Shown: positions 43,432 through 51,670 of the stretch, in pieces
Layout: every line of letters starts with the position of its first letter
Position numbering within the stretch: position 1 is the stretch's first letter
Origin: Sediminicola sp.
GTDB taxonomy: Bacteria > Bacteroidota > Bacteroidia > Flavobacteriales > Flavobacteriaceae
NCBI GenBank assembly: GCA_024643325.1
Contig: JAHEND010000003.1
Location: forward strand, 186,001 to 250,000
Direction of reading: 5' to 3'
Length of the DNA stretch: 64,000 bases
Translations under genes and position numbers: made by a program
The notes under the pieces: model-generated
What the model was told of the DNA's origin: nothing
The model's database searches: none
The model's input: only the letters and a program-made list of their open reading frames with translations

Positions 43432-44196
43432 ATGAAGATTATTTCATACAACGTAAACGGAATACGAGCCGCATTAAAAAAAGGCTTTATAGATTGGTTG
43501 CAAGCAGCTAGCCCTGATGTGCTTTGTTTACAGGAAACAAAAGCCCACAAAGACCAATTGGACCTGAGTCTTTTTGAAGCAGCAGGATACCCATACCATT
43601 ATTGGTTCTCTGCTCAAAAAAAAGGCTACAGTGGTGTTGCGGTGCTTTGTAAGACTAAACCGGAAGAAGTGGTTTACGGAACAGGCATAGACTATATGGA
43701 TTTTGAGGGCAGGAATCTGCTGGTTCGTTATCCGGAGATTTCTATTATGAGTATGTACCTTCCCTCTGGGACCAACCAAGATAGGTTAGACTTTAAATTC
43801 AACTATATGGATGATTTTTTAGACTACACCAAATCCTTAAAAGAAACAGACCCTAATTTGGTCATTTGTGGGGATTATAACATTTGTCATCAGGCTATTG
43901 ATATTCACGATCCAGTGAGAAATAAAAATGTTTCTGGATTTTTGCCAGAAGAAAGAGCTTGGTTATCTGCACTTTTGGAAAGTGGTTTCACGGATAGTTT
44001 TAGACAAATAAATACTGCTCCACACCAATACAGTTGGTGGAGTTATAGGGCCAATTCAAGGGCTAACAATAAAGGTTGGCGTTTGGACTACGCCTTAGTG
44101 AGTAGACCTTTAGCTGCCCAAATTTCAAATGCCCAAATTTTAAGCGCGGCGGTACATTCGGACCACTGCCCAGTTACCGTAGAAATTTCTTTATAA
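43432..44196 (+). CDS. xth: Exodeoxyribonuclease III / AP endonuclease
   Basis: This is a 254-residue EEP-family (endonuclease/exonuclease/phosphatase) nuclease of base excision repair. The N-terminal MKIISYNVNGIRAALKKGF holds the Asn and Arg of the active site. CLQETKA carries the metal Glu, GDYNICHQ the Asp/Asn pair, and SDHCPVTVEI the final Asp-His. It nicks DNA at abasic sites. It is downstream of glyS by 6 bp and its TAA shares one base with the ATG of the following aldo/keto reductase. Confidence 0.94.
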   Translation: MKIISYNVNGIRAALKKGFIDWLQAASPDVLCLQETKAHKDQLDLSLFEAAGYPYHYWFSAQKKGYSGVAVLCKTKPEEVVYGTGIDYMDFEGRNLLVRYPEISIMSMYLPSGTNQDRLDFKFNYMDDFLDYTKSLKETDPNLVICGDYNICHQAIDIHDPVRNKNVSGFLPEERAWLSALLESGFTDSFRQINTAPHQYSWWSYRANSRANNKGWRLDYALVSRPLAAQISNAQILSAAVHSDHCPVTVEISL

Positions 44197-45236
44197 TGAA
44201 ATATACCTTTTTACCTCATAGTGATATTAAAGTAAGTAAGATTTGTTTGGGCACCATGACCTGGGGAAAACAAAACACCCAAGAGGAAGCGTTCGAGCAA
44301 ATGAATTTTGCCTTAGATAAAGGAGTAAACTTTTTTGATACGGCAGAATTATATCCTGTACCTGCCGCTGCAGAGCGATACGCACATACAGAGATTATAA
44401 TTGGGAATTGGTTGGAGCAGCATAAAAATAGAGACCAAGTAGTTTTAGCATCAAAAATTGCTGGGAAAGCTGCTTTTACGGCTTTTATAAGAGAAAATGG
44501 TTTTAGTAAAGAAGCCCTCAATACGGCTTTAGAAGGTAGTTTAAAACGATTAAAGACAGATTATTTAGACCTCTATCAATTGCATTGGCCAGAGCGGAAC
44601 ACCAATTTCTTTGGACAAAGAGGCTACCAACACAAAGAAGATGAGGGGTGGGAAGACAATTTCCAGGAAATTTTAGAAACCCTCAAAGGTTTTGTAAAAG
44701 CAGGTAAAATAAGACAGGTAGGGATCTCCAATGAAAACCCATGGGGTGCAATGAGGTATATGGAATTACACAGAAATGATCCAAGCCTCCCTAGAATGAT
44801 TACTTGTCAAAACCCATATAACCTATTGAATAGGCTTTATGAAACAGGTATGGCTGAGGTGTCAATGAGAGAAAATATTGGTCTATTGGCGTATTCCCCC
44901 TTAGGTTTTGGGGTGCTTTCTGGAAAGTATCTTGGAGGAAAGCAACCTGCCAATGCACGAGTGACCTTGTTTCCAAATTACAACAGATACAGTGTGGGTC
45001 AAAACGTACCCGCAACAGAGGCCTATGCGCACATTGCAGAAGCCAACGGCTTAAGTCTTACTGAAATGGCTTTGGCTTTTGTGAATACCAGACCCTTTGT
45101 GACTTCTAACATTATTGGCGCCACTTCAATGACGCAATTAGAAGAAAATATCAAGAGCATAGACACCGATTTGTCTGAAGAGGTGTTAAAGGCTATTGAA
45201 GGGGTTCATGGGACGTATCCCAATCCGGGACCATAG
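44196..45236 (+). CDS. Aldo/keto reductase, Tas-like
   Basis: This is a 346-residue NADP(H)-dependent reductase of the Tas subgroup. The catalytic tetrad is Asp48, Tyr53 (FFDTAELY), Lys87 (LASKIAGK) and His130 (LYQLHWPE), and the C-terminal NIIGATSMTQLEENI holds the cofactor. The long insert NFFGQRGYQHKEDEGWED is Tas-like. The substrate is unknown. The ATG overlaps the xth stop by one base (TAATG), so translational coupling within a glyS-xth-AKR unit is likely. It shares only the fold with the aldo/keto reductase at 1136. Confidence 0.9.
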   Translation: MKYTFLPHSDIKVSKICLGTMTWGKQNTQEEAFEQMNFALDKGVNFFDTAELYPVPAAAERYAHTEIIIGNWLEQHKNRDQVVLASKIAGKAAFTAFIRENGFSKEALNTALEGSLKRLKTDYLDLYQLHWPERNTNFFGQRGYQHKEDEGWEDNFQEILETLKGFVKAGKIRQVGISNENPWGAMRYMELHRNDPSLPRMITCQNPYNLLNRLYETGMAEVSMRENIGLLAYSPLGFGVLSGKYLGGKQPANARVTLFPNYNRYSVGQNVPATEAYAHIAEANGLSLTEMALAFVNTRPFVTSNIIGATSMTQLEENIKSIDTDLSEEVLKAIEGVHGTYPNPGP

Positions 45237-45321
45237 CTTTAAAAGTCTTTCATTTTATGGGTTGATTAAAAACCATATGGGTATAAAATCTGGGGATTCT
45301 TTGATCAGAGATTAAGTCGTT

Positions 45322-46683
45322 TTAAGAGAATAGTAATTCTACCATTTCCTCTACCCTTCCCAGACCAATGACTTTTATGCCAGTTGGCTTTGCCGATATT
45401 TTATTGTGCTTAGAGACAATGATGTGTTCAAAACCGAGCTTTGCAGCCTCTGTAATTCTTTGATCTACCCTTTGTACTGGTCTAATTTCTCCAGCCAAAC
45501 CAACTTCTGCGGCAAAACAGAAGCTTCTGTCAATAGGCTGGTCTTGATTGCTGGATAAAATTGCGCCTATCACAGCTAAATCTAGAGCAGGGTCTTCAAT
45601 AGAAATTCCCCCTGTAATATTGAGAAAAACATCTTTGGCGCCTAAGTGAAAACCAGCTCTTTTTTCTAATACGGCTAAAAGCATATTAAGCCTTTTTGCG
45701 TTATAACCGGTCGTAGATCTTTGTGGTGTACCGTAAACTGCGGTGCTGACCAAAGCTTGAATTTCTACCATTAAAGGGCGCATGCCGTCTAAGGAAGCAG
45801 CAATAGCGGTGCCGCTAAGCCCCTCATCTTGTTTGGAAATTAATATTTCTGAAGGGTTATTCACTTCCCTTAATCCAGCCCCATGCATTTCATAAATGCC
45901 TAATTCTGCAGTAGCACCGAACCTATTCTTATTGGCTCTTAGGATACGATATACATAATTTCTGTCTCCCTCAAACTGAAGCACAGTATCTACCATATGC
46001 TCTAAAATTTTGGGTCCTGCCAGACTTCCATCTTTGGTAATGTGTCCAATAAGTATTACAGGGGTGTTGGTTTCTTTGGCAAAACTAATCAGTTCTGCAG
46101 TACATTCTCTAATCTGAGATACAGAACCAGCTGCAGACTCAATATGGTCTGTTTGAAGGGTTTGTATGGAGTCAATGACTAAAATATCTGGTTGAATTTC
46201 AGCAATTTGAGTAAATATATGTTGTGTTTTAGTTTCAGTGAGAATAAAGCAGTTTTCGCTAGTGGGCAAAATACGATCTGCCCTCATTTTAATTTGTTTC
46301 TGGCTTTCTTCACCAGATACATAAAGTGTTTTATAGGGCAAACTCAGTGCAATTTGGAGTAATAAGGTGCTTTTTCCAATGCCAGGCTCTCCTCCGAGAA
46401 GCACCAATGACCCAGGGACCAATCCACCACCAAGAACCCTGTTAAATTCTTGATTTAAGGTGTCTAGTCGCACTTCTGTTTCTGTGCTAATCTCTCCTAT
46501 TTTTAGTGGCTTGTTTGCTTTTTTAACCCCTGAGCCCCCCGATTTCCACGCCTTTTTTTCAGGAGCTTCAAGCACTTCTTCCACCACCGTATTCCATTCC
46601 TTACAGGCGCTACATTGGCCTACCCATTTGGCATAATTTTGACCACAGTTTTGACAGAAAAAAGATGTTTTAAGTTTGGCCAT
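45322..46683 (-). CDS. radA: DNA repair protein RadA
   Basis: This is a 453-residue RecA-like ATPase that drives branch migration in recombination. The N-terminal zinc finger has Cys10, Cys13, Cys24 and Cys27. The Walker A motif is GGEPGIGKST (97-106) and the RadA-specific KNRFG motif is present, followed by a Lon-like C-terminal domain (about 290-450). It is the last gene of a minus-strand run panC-panD-flippase-radA, 3 bp after the flippase gene. All key features are intact. Confidence 0.95.
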   Translation of the reverse strand: MAKLKTSFFCQNCGQNYAKWVGQCSACKEWNTVVEEVLEAPEKKAWKSGGSGVKKANKPLKIGEISTETEVRLDTLNQEFNRVLGGGLVPGSLVLLGGEPGIGKSTLLLQIALSLPYKTLYVSGEESQKQIKMRADRILPTSENCFILTETKTQHIFTQIAEIQPDILVIDSIQTLQTDHIESAAGSVSQIRECTAELISFAKETNTPVILIGHITKDGSLAGPKILEHMVDTVLQFEGDRNYVYRILRANKNRFGATAELGIYEMHGAGLREVNNPSEILISKQDEGLSGTAIAASLDGMRPLMVEIQALVSTAVYGTPQRSTTGYNAKRLNMLLAVLEKRAGFHLGAKDVFLNITGGISIEDPALDLAVIGAILSSNQDQPIDRSFCFAAEVGLAGEIRPVQRVDQRITEAAKLGFEHIIVSKHNKISAKPTGIKVIGLGRVEEMVELLFS

Positions 46684-46686
46684 AGG

Positions 46687-47652
46687 TTATTTTTTTTGAC
46701 TTACAAATGGTATAATTAGAAAAGAAAGCCCGCCCAAAACTACAATCAATATTGTTTGTGAGATCCACATAATCCAACCAAAGGCATTTCCAGCAGCAAT
46801 GCTAATCCCAAAAATAGCCAAAGATTTTTGAATAGCGATTGGATAGAGTCCTATGCCTCCATTGGTGGCAGACATAGCAAAAGCACCCGCTACAAAAGCC
46901 ACTAGTAATACGGAACCGCCCAAGGATTCGGTTTCAGGGACGGTGAATTTTATGACCCAAAACATGCCCACATAAGCGATCCATATAAATAGTGTATGGG
47001 CTATAAAGCGCCATTTGTGTTTCATTTTAAGTACGCTAAATACCCCAGATAATAAATCAGATACCTTAGCTTTTAAAGTAGCTATCACTTTATTCTTAGA
47101 CCGCATTAATACCCATAAAGTAAAGCTTCCAATAATGATTAGACCCGTGGCCATGTACCCAATTTTAGTCCAGGAAATGCCTTTTTGTGCAAAGAAATCT
47201 AATAAGACGTCTGTCTGTAAGATTAAACCTAGAACGACCACTAAAAGTAGCATGAATAAATCTATCACACGCTCTGTAATAATAGTGCCAAAGCCTTTTT
47301 GAAATGGCACATTTTCATAGGTAGTAAGCGCAGTAGCCCTTAAGATCTCTCCTGAGCGTGGAATACCTAAATTGGCAAAATACCCCATTAAAATGACCAG
47401 AATATTGGAGATTAGTTTGGGTTTGTAGCCTAATGGCCCTAAGAGGTAATTCCATCTAATCGCTCTGGAAACATGGCTAAGCAAACCTATTATGAGAGAT
47501 AATCCTACCCATAAAGGATCTGCGGAAATAATATATTCGTAAATGAGCGTTCTGTCTTCTGCTGAGGTAATTGAATAAGTGTACCAAATTAAAAACAAGC
47601 CAAAAGCGATTGGGCCAAATGTTTTGAGAGTTTTTAATAGGTTTTTTTTCAA
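46687..47652 (-). CDS. Lysylphosphatidylglycerol-synthase-type flippase-like membrane protein
   Basis: This is a 321-residue polytopic inner-membrane protein (about eight to nine helices) of the YbhN/UPF0104/LPG_synthase_TM family, with ISHVSRAIRWNYLLGPLGYKP-like and YFANLGIPRSGEILRATAL-like motifs. Known relatives flip or transport lipids, but no catalytic synthase domain is attached here. It begins with TTG at 47652, as an in-frame stop lies two codons upstream and no ATG fits. It sits between panD and radA in the same run. Confidence 0.85.
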   Translation of the reverse strand: MKKNLLKTLKTFGPIAFGLFLIWYTYSITSAEDRTLIYEYIISADPLWVGLSLIIGLLSHVSRAIRWNYLLGPLGYKPKLISNILVILMGYFANLGIPRSGEILRATALTTYENVPFQKGFGTIITERVIDLFMLLLVVVLGLILQTDVLLDFFAQKGISWTKIGYMATGLIIIGSFTLWVLMRSKNKVIATLKAKVSDLLSGVFSVLKMKHKWRFIAHTLFIWIAYVGMFWVIKFTVPETESLGGSVLLVAFVAGAFAMSATNGGIGLYPIAIQKSLAIFGISIAAGNAFGWIMWISQTILIVVLGGLSFLIIPFVSQKK

Positions 47653-47692
47653 ATTTTAAAGAATCAGCGAATCATTTTTGAATAGTCAATAG

Positions 47693-48043
47693 TTAGGTGA
47701 GTGTATTGTCTGCTTCGTTTGGAAAAACCAGAGAAGGAGAAAATTTCTTAGCCGTTTCTATATCCATAATGCCATAAGTAATTAAGATAAGCACATCTCC
47801 TACAGCTACTTTTCTGGCAGCAGCCCCATTTAAAGTAATTTCGCCACTCTTTCTAGGTCCAGGAATGGCATAAGTTTCCAAACGCTCACCATTGGTGTTG
47901 TTCACTACCTGTATTTTTTCTCCTGAAATAATATTGGCGGCGTCCATAAGATCTTCATCAATGGTAATACTTCCAATATAATTTAGATCTGCTCCGGTTA
48001 CTTTAACGCGGTGAATCTTAGATTTTACGACATGTATTTGCAT
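47693..48043 (-). CDS. panD: Aspartate 1-decarboxylase
   Basis: This 116-residue pro-enzyme makes beta-alanine from aspartate. The self-cleavage site Gly24-Ser25 (NYIGSITID) generates the pyruvoyl group. The conserved [20 protein letters not shown] closes the beta-barrel. It lies 38 bp after panC on the minus strand; together they supply both the beta-alanine and the ligation step of pantothenate synthesis. Confidence 0.95.
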   Translation of the reverse strand: MQIHVVKSKIHRVKVTGADLNYIGSITIDEDLMDAANIISGEKIQVVNNTNGERLETYAIPGPRKSGEITLNGAAARKVAVGDVLILITYGIMDIETAKKFSPSLVFPNEADNTLT

Positions 48044-48080
48044 GGGGCAAAGATATGAATTTTACTAATTTTAATTGAGG

Positions 48081-48929
48081 CTAGAGGCCTATATTATCTA
48101 GAAGCCTAACCCCCTTGAAATCTACTGCGGTAATTATTCTAGTATTTTCAAGAGTTGTGAGTTTTTCTAATGGCTCTAATGTATCTGCATTTACAAATTC
48201 AAAATAAAAAACCGAGGTGTTTTCTACGGCATGAATCTTTTTTACAGCTGCTCTAGTAATCTCATTTAATGGTTTTTTAGCGGAAACTTTTTTAACGGCC
48301 ATTTGTAGCGCTTTATATATCACTGAAGCGGCTTCCCGCTCTTGAGGTTTGAGCCTTTCATTTCTGGAACTCATGGCTAAACCATAAGATTCTCTTACGA
48401 TGGGGCAACCAACAATTGTAATGGGTAATGATTTTAAACGTACTAATTCTCTTATAATTGCCAATTGTTGAAAATCTTTCTGTCCAAAATAGGCTCGGCT
48501 AGGACGTACCAGTGCAAATAGTTTTTCCACAATAGTTCCAACCCCCATAAAGTGGCCTGGCCTATCTGCGCCTTCCCACCTGCGGTCTAATCCATTAAAG
48601 GCATATGTTTTTGTGTTTAAGCCCTCTGGGTACATCTCTTGAGTTGTGGGGGTAAATATCAGTAATTCGTCTGAAATTGTTTTTAGCAGAGCAATATCTG
48701 AGGTTAATTGTTGGGGATATTGCGCCAGATCAAGGGCGTTATTAAACTGTGTAGGGTTTACGAAAATACTCACTACTACGGTGTTATTTTCTTTCAAAGC
48801 CTGTGCTACTAGGCTTAAATGCCCCTGATGAAGGGCGCCCATAGTAGGAACAAGTCCTAAGCTATTTCCCTGTTCTCTGGAAAACGAGAGCCTTTCATTT
48901 AAAGATTTTTCACTGGTAAATACGTTCAT
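48081..48929 (-). CDS. panC: Pantothenate synthetase
   Basis: This is a 282-residue cytosolic ligase that joins pantoate and beta-alanine with ATP to give pantothenate. It shows the HIGH-like PTMGALHQGHLSLV, VSIFVNPTQFN, and the KMSKS-like MSSRNERL. It is the first gene of the minus-strand panC-panD-flippase-radA run. Divergent from it is the glycogen-synthase-like gene at 49033, with back-to-back -7 elements about 32 bp apart. Confidence 0.95.
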   Translation of the reverse strand: MNVFTSEKSLNERLSFSREQGNSLGLVPTMGALHQGHLSLVAQALKENNTVVVSIFVNPTQFNNALDLAQYPQQLTSDIALLKTISDELLIFTPTTQEMYPEGLNTKTYAFNGLDRRWEGADRPGHFMGVGTIVEKLFALVRPSRAYFGQKDFQQLAIIRELVRLKSLPITIVGCPIVRESYGLAMSSRNERLKPQEREAASVIYKALQMAVKKVSAKKPLNEITRAAVKKIHAVENTSVFYFEFVNADTLEPLEKLTTLENTRIITAVDFKGVRLLDNIGL

Positions 48930-48949
48930 AGTTCTTTATAAAACGGGAG

Positions 48950-48957
48950 CAAACTTA
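48950..48957 (-). promoter_or_regulatory. -7 element of panC
   Basis: On the minus strand 48957 to 48950 reads TAAGTTTG, a perfect TAnnTTTG, 21 bases from the panC start. Confidence 0.42.
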
Positions 48958-48988
48958 CTATAATTACGGCTAATCTCTATAATTTTTG

Positions 48989-48996
48989 TAATTTTG
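48989..48996 (+). promoter_or_regulatory. -7 element of the glycogen-synthase-like gene
   Basis: TAATTTTG followed by CC lies 37 bases before ATG 49033. Confidence 0.45.
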
Positions 48997-49032
48997 CCAG
49001 TTCCTAAGGGAATTTATTTAAACACATGCTGT

Positions 49033-49842
49033 ATGAATGGTAAAAAGATATTGTTTGTATCTTCAGAATTAGTGCCCTATCTACCTGAGAACGAAGTCTC
49101 TCAAATGTCGTATGAGGCGCCAAGAATGGTGAACGGAAATGGTGGGCAAATTAGAATTTTTATGCCCAAGTACGGTAATATAAACGAAAGAAGGCATCAG
49201 CTTCATGAAGTCATTAGGCTTTCAGGAATGAATTTAGTGATTAATGACATGGATATGCCATTAATTATCAAAGTTGCTTCTATTCCAAAAGAACGTATTC
49301 AGGTATATTTTATTGACAACGAAGAGTATTTTAAAAGAAAAGCAACCTTTACAGATGCTAAAGGTGATTTGTTTCCAGACAACGACGAACGCGCTATTTT
49401 CTTTGCAAAGGGTGTGGTTGAGACCGTTAAAAAATTAAACTGGACACCTGATATTATCCATGTTCACGGCTGGATGGCTTCTTTGCTGCCATTATACCTT
49501 AAAAGATTCTATGCAGACGAGCCACTTTTTTCTGAGAGTAAGATTGTGACTTCTGTGTATAAAAAGAGTTTCGAAGGCTCTTTAGATAAAGACCTGTCTA
49601 AAAAAATATCCTTTGACGGGATAGATCAAGAAGATTTAGCGGTACTTGAAACTCCTGATTATAATAATTTGTTAAAAGTAGCGGCCAATCATTCCGATGC
49701 GATTATTTTAGCTGCTGAGGATCTTTCAGAAGATCTTACCAACCATATAGCCAACCTCAAAAAACCAGTGTTACCATATGTGCCTGTTCAAGGATTTGAA
49801 GAAGCCTATGCTAATTTTTACAACACGGAAGTACTAAAGTAA
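49033..49842 (+). CDS. Single-domain glycogen/starch synthase-like protein
   Basis: This 269-residue protein matches only the N-terminal catalytic half of GT5 glycogen synthases: KILFVSSELVPY at the start, IRIFMPKYGNI, DNDERAIFFAKGVVE and DIIHVHGWMASLLPLYL. The C-terminal GT-B domain, including the nucleotide-sugar motifs, is absent, and the KTGGL element is replaced by ENEVSQMSYEAPR-type sequence. It is therefore unlikely to be a full glycogen synthase. Its role is unknown. It is followed 5 bp later by DUF4270 and then glmS. Confidence 0.8.
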   Translation: MNGKKILFVSSELVPYLPENEVSQMSYEAPRMVNGNGGQIRIFMPKYGNINERRHQLHEVIRLSGMNLVINDMDMPLIIKVASIPKERIQVYFIDNEEYFKRKATFTDAKGDLFPDNDERAIFFAKGVVETVKKLNWTPDIIHVHGWMASLLPLYLKRFYADEPLFSESKIVTSVYKKSFEGSLDKDLSKKISFDGIDQEDLAVLETPDYNNLLKVAANHSDAIILAAEDLSEDLTNHIANLKKPVLPYVPVQGFEEAYANFYNTEVLK

Positions 49843-49847
49843 TTTAC

Positions 49848-51656
49848 ATGAGCGGTATTAAAAGTTCACTAACAAAAGTAGCATCACTTTTGTTTGTAGC
49901 CTTAGGGTTTTTATCTTGTCAAGACACTATAACACTAGAGGGAGAGGGGATTATTAGTGGAGAGATTTTTGATACAAATCAAGCTACCTTTAACGTTTTT
50001 GTTTCCAATAAATCAGTAGCAGCAGTTCAGACAAATAAGCTTCCTGTATACCAATTGGGGCACTTTAACCACCCTGTATATGGTAAAACTTCTGCTTCAG
50101 TAGCCACTCAGTTGCGACTTCAAAATAGTCAGGGCAATCCTGTATTTGGACTCTACGCTCAGGAAAATGAAAATACCGCTACCACTACTGAAAACGAAAC
50201 AGTTACAGCCGCTTATTTGTATCTGCCTTTTCTGTTAAACACCAGGGCAGATTCAGATTTAGACGGCCTAATAGATATCTATGATATTGACCCTGAAGAT
50301 GCTAGTAGTGATACTGACGGAGATGGTGTTACAGATATTACAGAAAATAATACAGGGACAGATCCTTTAAATCCAGATACGGATGGGGACGGAATTAACG
50401 ATGGCGAAGACACGGAGACCGCTTCTAATTTATTTGCCAGGTCTTTTGATTTGGACAGTATTTACGGAGACAGGGAGACACCTTTTAACCTAAAGGTTAA
50501 AAAGTTGGATTACTTTTTAAGAGATTTGGACCCAGCATCTGATTTCATCAATACCCAAGAATATTTTTCCGATCAATCTTTTGATCCATCTTTCACGAGT
50601 GATGTTTTGTTTGACGGTCCAGTGACCATTTCGGACAAGGAGTTTTTGTTTTACAAACAAGATGACCCAGACACCACAGAGGTAGATGAATCACTTGAAT
50701 TAAGCAGCAGATTGAACCCAGGAATTAGAATTCCTTTAGATGCCGCTTTTTTCCAGCGTGCTATTATTGACAAAGAGGGTTCCTACGACCTGATCAGTCA
50801 ATCTAATTTTGCCGCATACCTAAGGGGTTTGCATTTATCTATTGCGGAACAAGAAGACATTTTATTGCTTTTAGATTTTACCAAAGCCAGTATCAGTATT
50901 GAATACACCTATGATTCTTATGATTCAGAGGGTGTAAAAACAGTGAATGAAACTACTTATACCTTGAGTATGCTTACTGGAGGTGGAAGTAATCCAATTA
51001 TTGGTAATGCTGTAAATACCTTCTACAATAGCGCTTTGTCTCCAGAAGTTTTAGCGTCTTTAAACAGCACAGAAAATGCTTCTAGAATTTATCTTAAAGG
51101 AGGCGCCGGACTCTTTAGTGAGTTAAAACTTTTTTCTGCTCCAGAGGAATGGGCTGTGATAGAACAAATTAAAGCCAATAGATGGGTGGTTAATGAAGCC
51201 CGTTTGGTTTTTTACGTAGACCAAAATGCTTTGGCAGGTACTTCTTTGCCAGAACCACCTAGATTATACCTCTACAATGCAGAGACTAAATTACCTATCA
51301 TGCGTTTTAGTACAGAAGTTTACGAAGACGACACTCCTTTAGGTGTGTTTAAAAATTACGATGGTATTCTTCAGTCAGAAAACGGAAGGGGCACCAAGTA
51401 TACTGTGAGAATTACAGACCATATTAACAATATTATTTTAAGAGATTCTACCAATGTCCCTCTAGCGCTTGGTGTTACCGCTGACATTCGTGTGAACTTA
51501 GCTTCTACGGCTAAATTCACCAATGGAGAAACAGATAAACTTCCAGTGATGGCTACTACTACACCACTAGGAACAGTTTTATACGGTAATAATGTAAGTG
51601 AAGAAATAGCGAATAAGAAACTACAATTAGAGATTTTTTACACCAAGTCTAATTAA
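49848..51656 (+). CDS. DUF4270 lipoprotein with calcium-type repeats
   Basis: This 602-residue lipoprotein (lipid-attachment Cys24 in GFLSC) belongs to the DUF4270 family of exported Bacteroidota proteins. Residues 135-189 form an insert with several DxDxDG motifs (DSDLDGLID, DTDGDGVTD, DTDGDGIND) like thrombospondin type 3 calcium repeats, and DIDPED. The rest is strand-rich, with FQRAIIDKEGSYD and RWVVNEARLVFYVD. Function is unknown, and location at the outer membrane is inferred. It is tightly spaced after the GT5-like gene (5 bp) and before glmS (14 bp). Confidence 0.83.
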   Translation: MSGIKSSLTKVASLLFVALGFLSCQDTITLEGEGIISGEIFDTNQATFNVFVSNKSVAAVQTNKLPVYQLGHFNHPVYGKTSASVATQLRLQNSQGNPVFGLYAQENENTATTTENETVTAAYLYLPFLLNTRADSDLDGLIDIYDIDPEDASSDTDGDGVTDITENNTGTDPLNPDTDGDGINDGEDTETASNLFARSFDLDSIYGDRETPFNLKVKKLDYFLRDLDPASDFINTQEYFSDQSFDPSFTSDVLFDGPVTISDKEFLFYKQDDPDTTEVDESLELSSRLNPGIRIPLDAAFFQRAIIDKEGSYDLISQSNFAAYLRGLHLSIAEQEDILLLLDFTKASISIEYTYDSYDSEGVKTVNETTYTLSMLTGGGSNPIIGNAVNTFYNSALSPEVLASLNSTENASRIYLKGGAGLFSELKLFSAPEEWAVIEQIKANRWVVNEARLVFYVDQNALAGTSLPEPPRLYLYNAETKLPIMRFSTEVYEDDTPLGVFKNYDGILQSENGRGTKYTVRITDHINNIILRDSTNVPLALGVTADIRVNLASTAKFTNGETDKLPVMATTTPLGTVLYGNNVSEEIANKKLQLEIFYTKSN

Positions 51657-51670
51657 TTAAATTACCTATT

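Noticed and set aside
1136-45236. The two aldo/keto reductases as a recent duplication
   Set aside because: They share only the fold and catalytic tetrad; surrounding sequence and lengths differ, so they belong to separate subfamilies.
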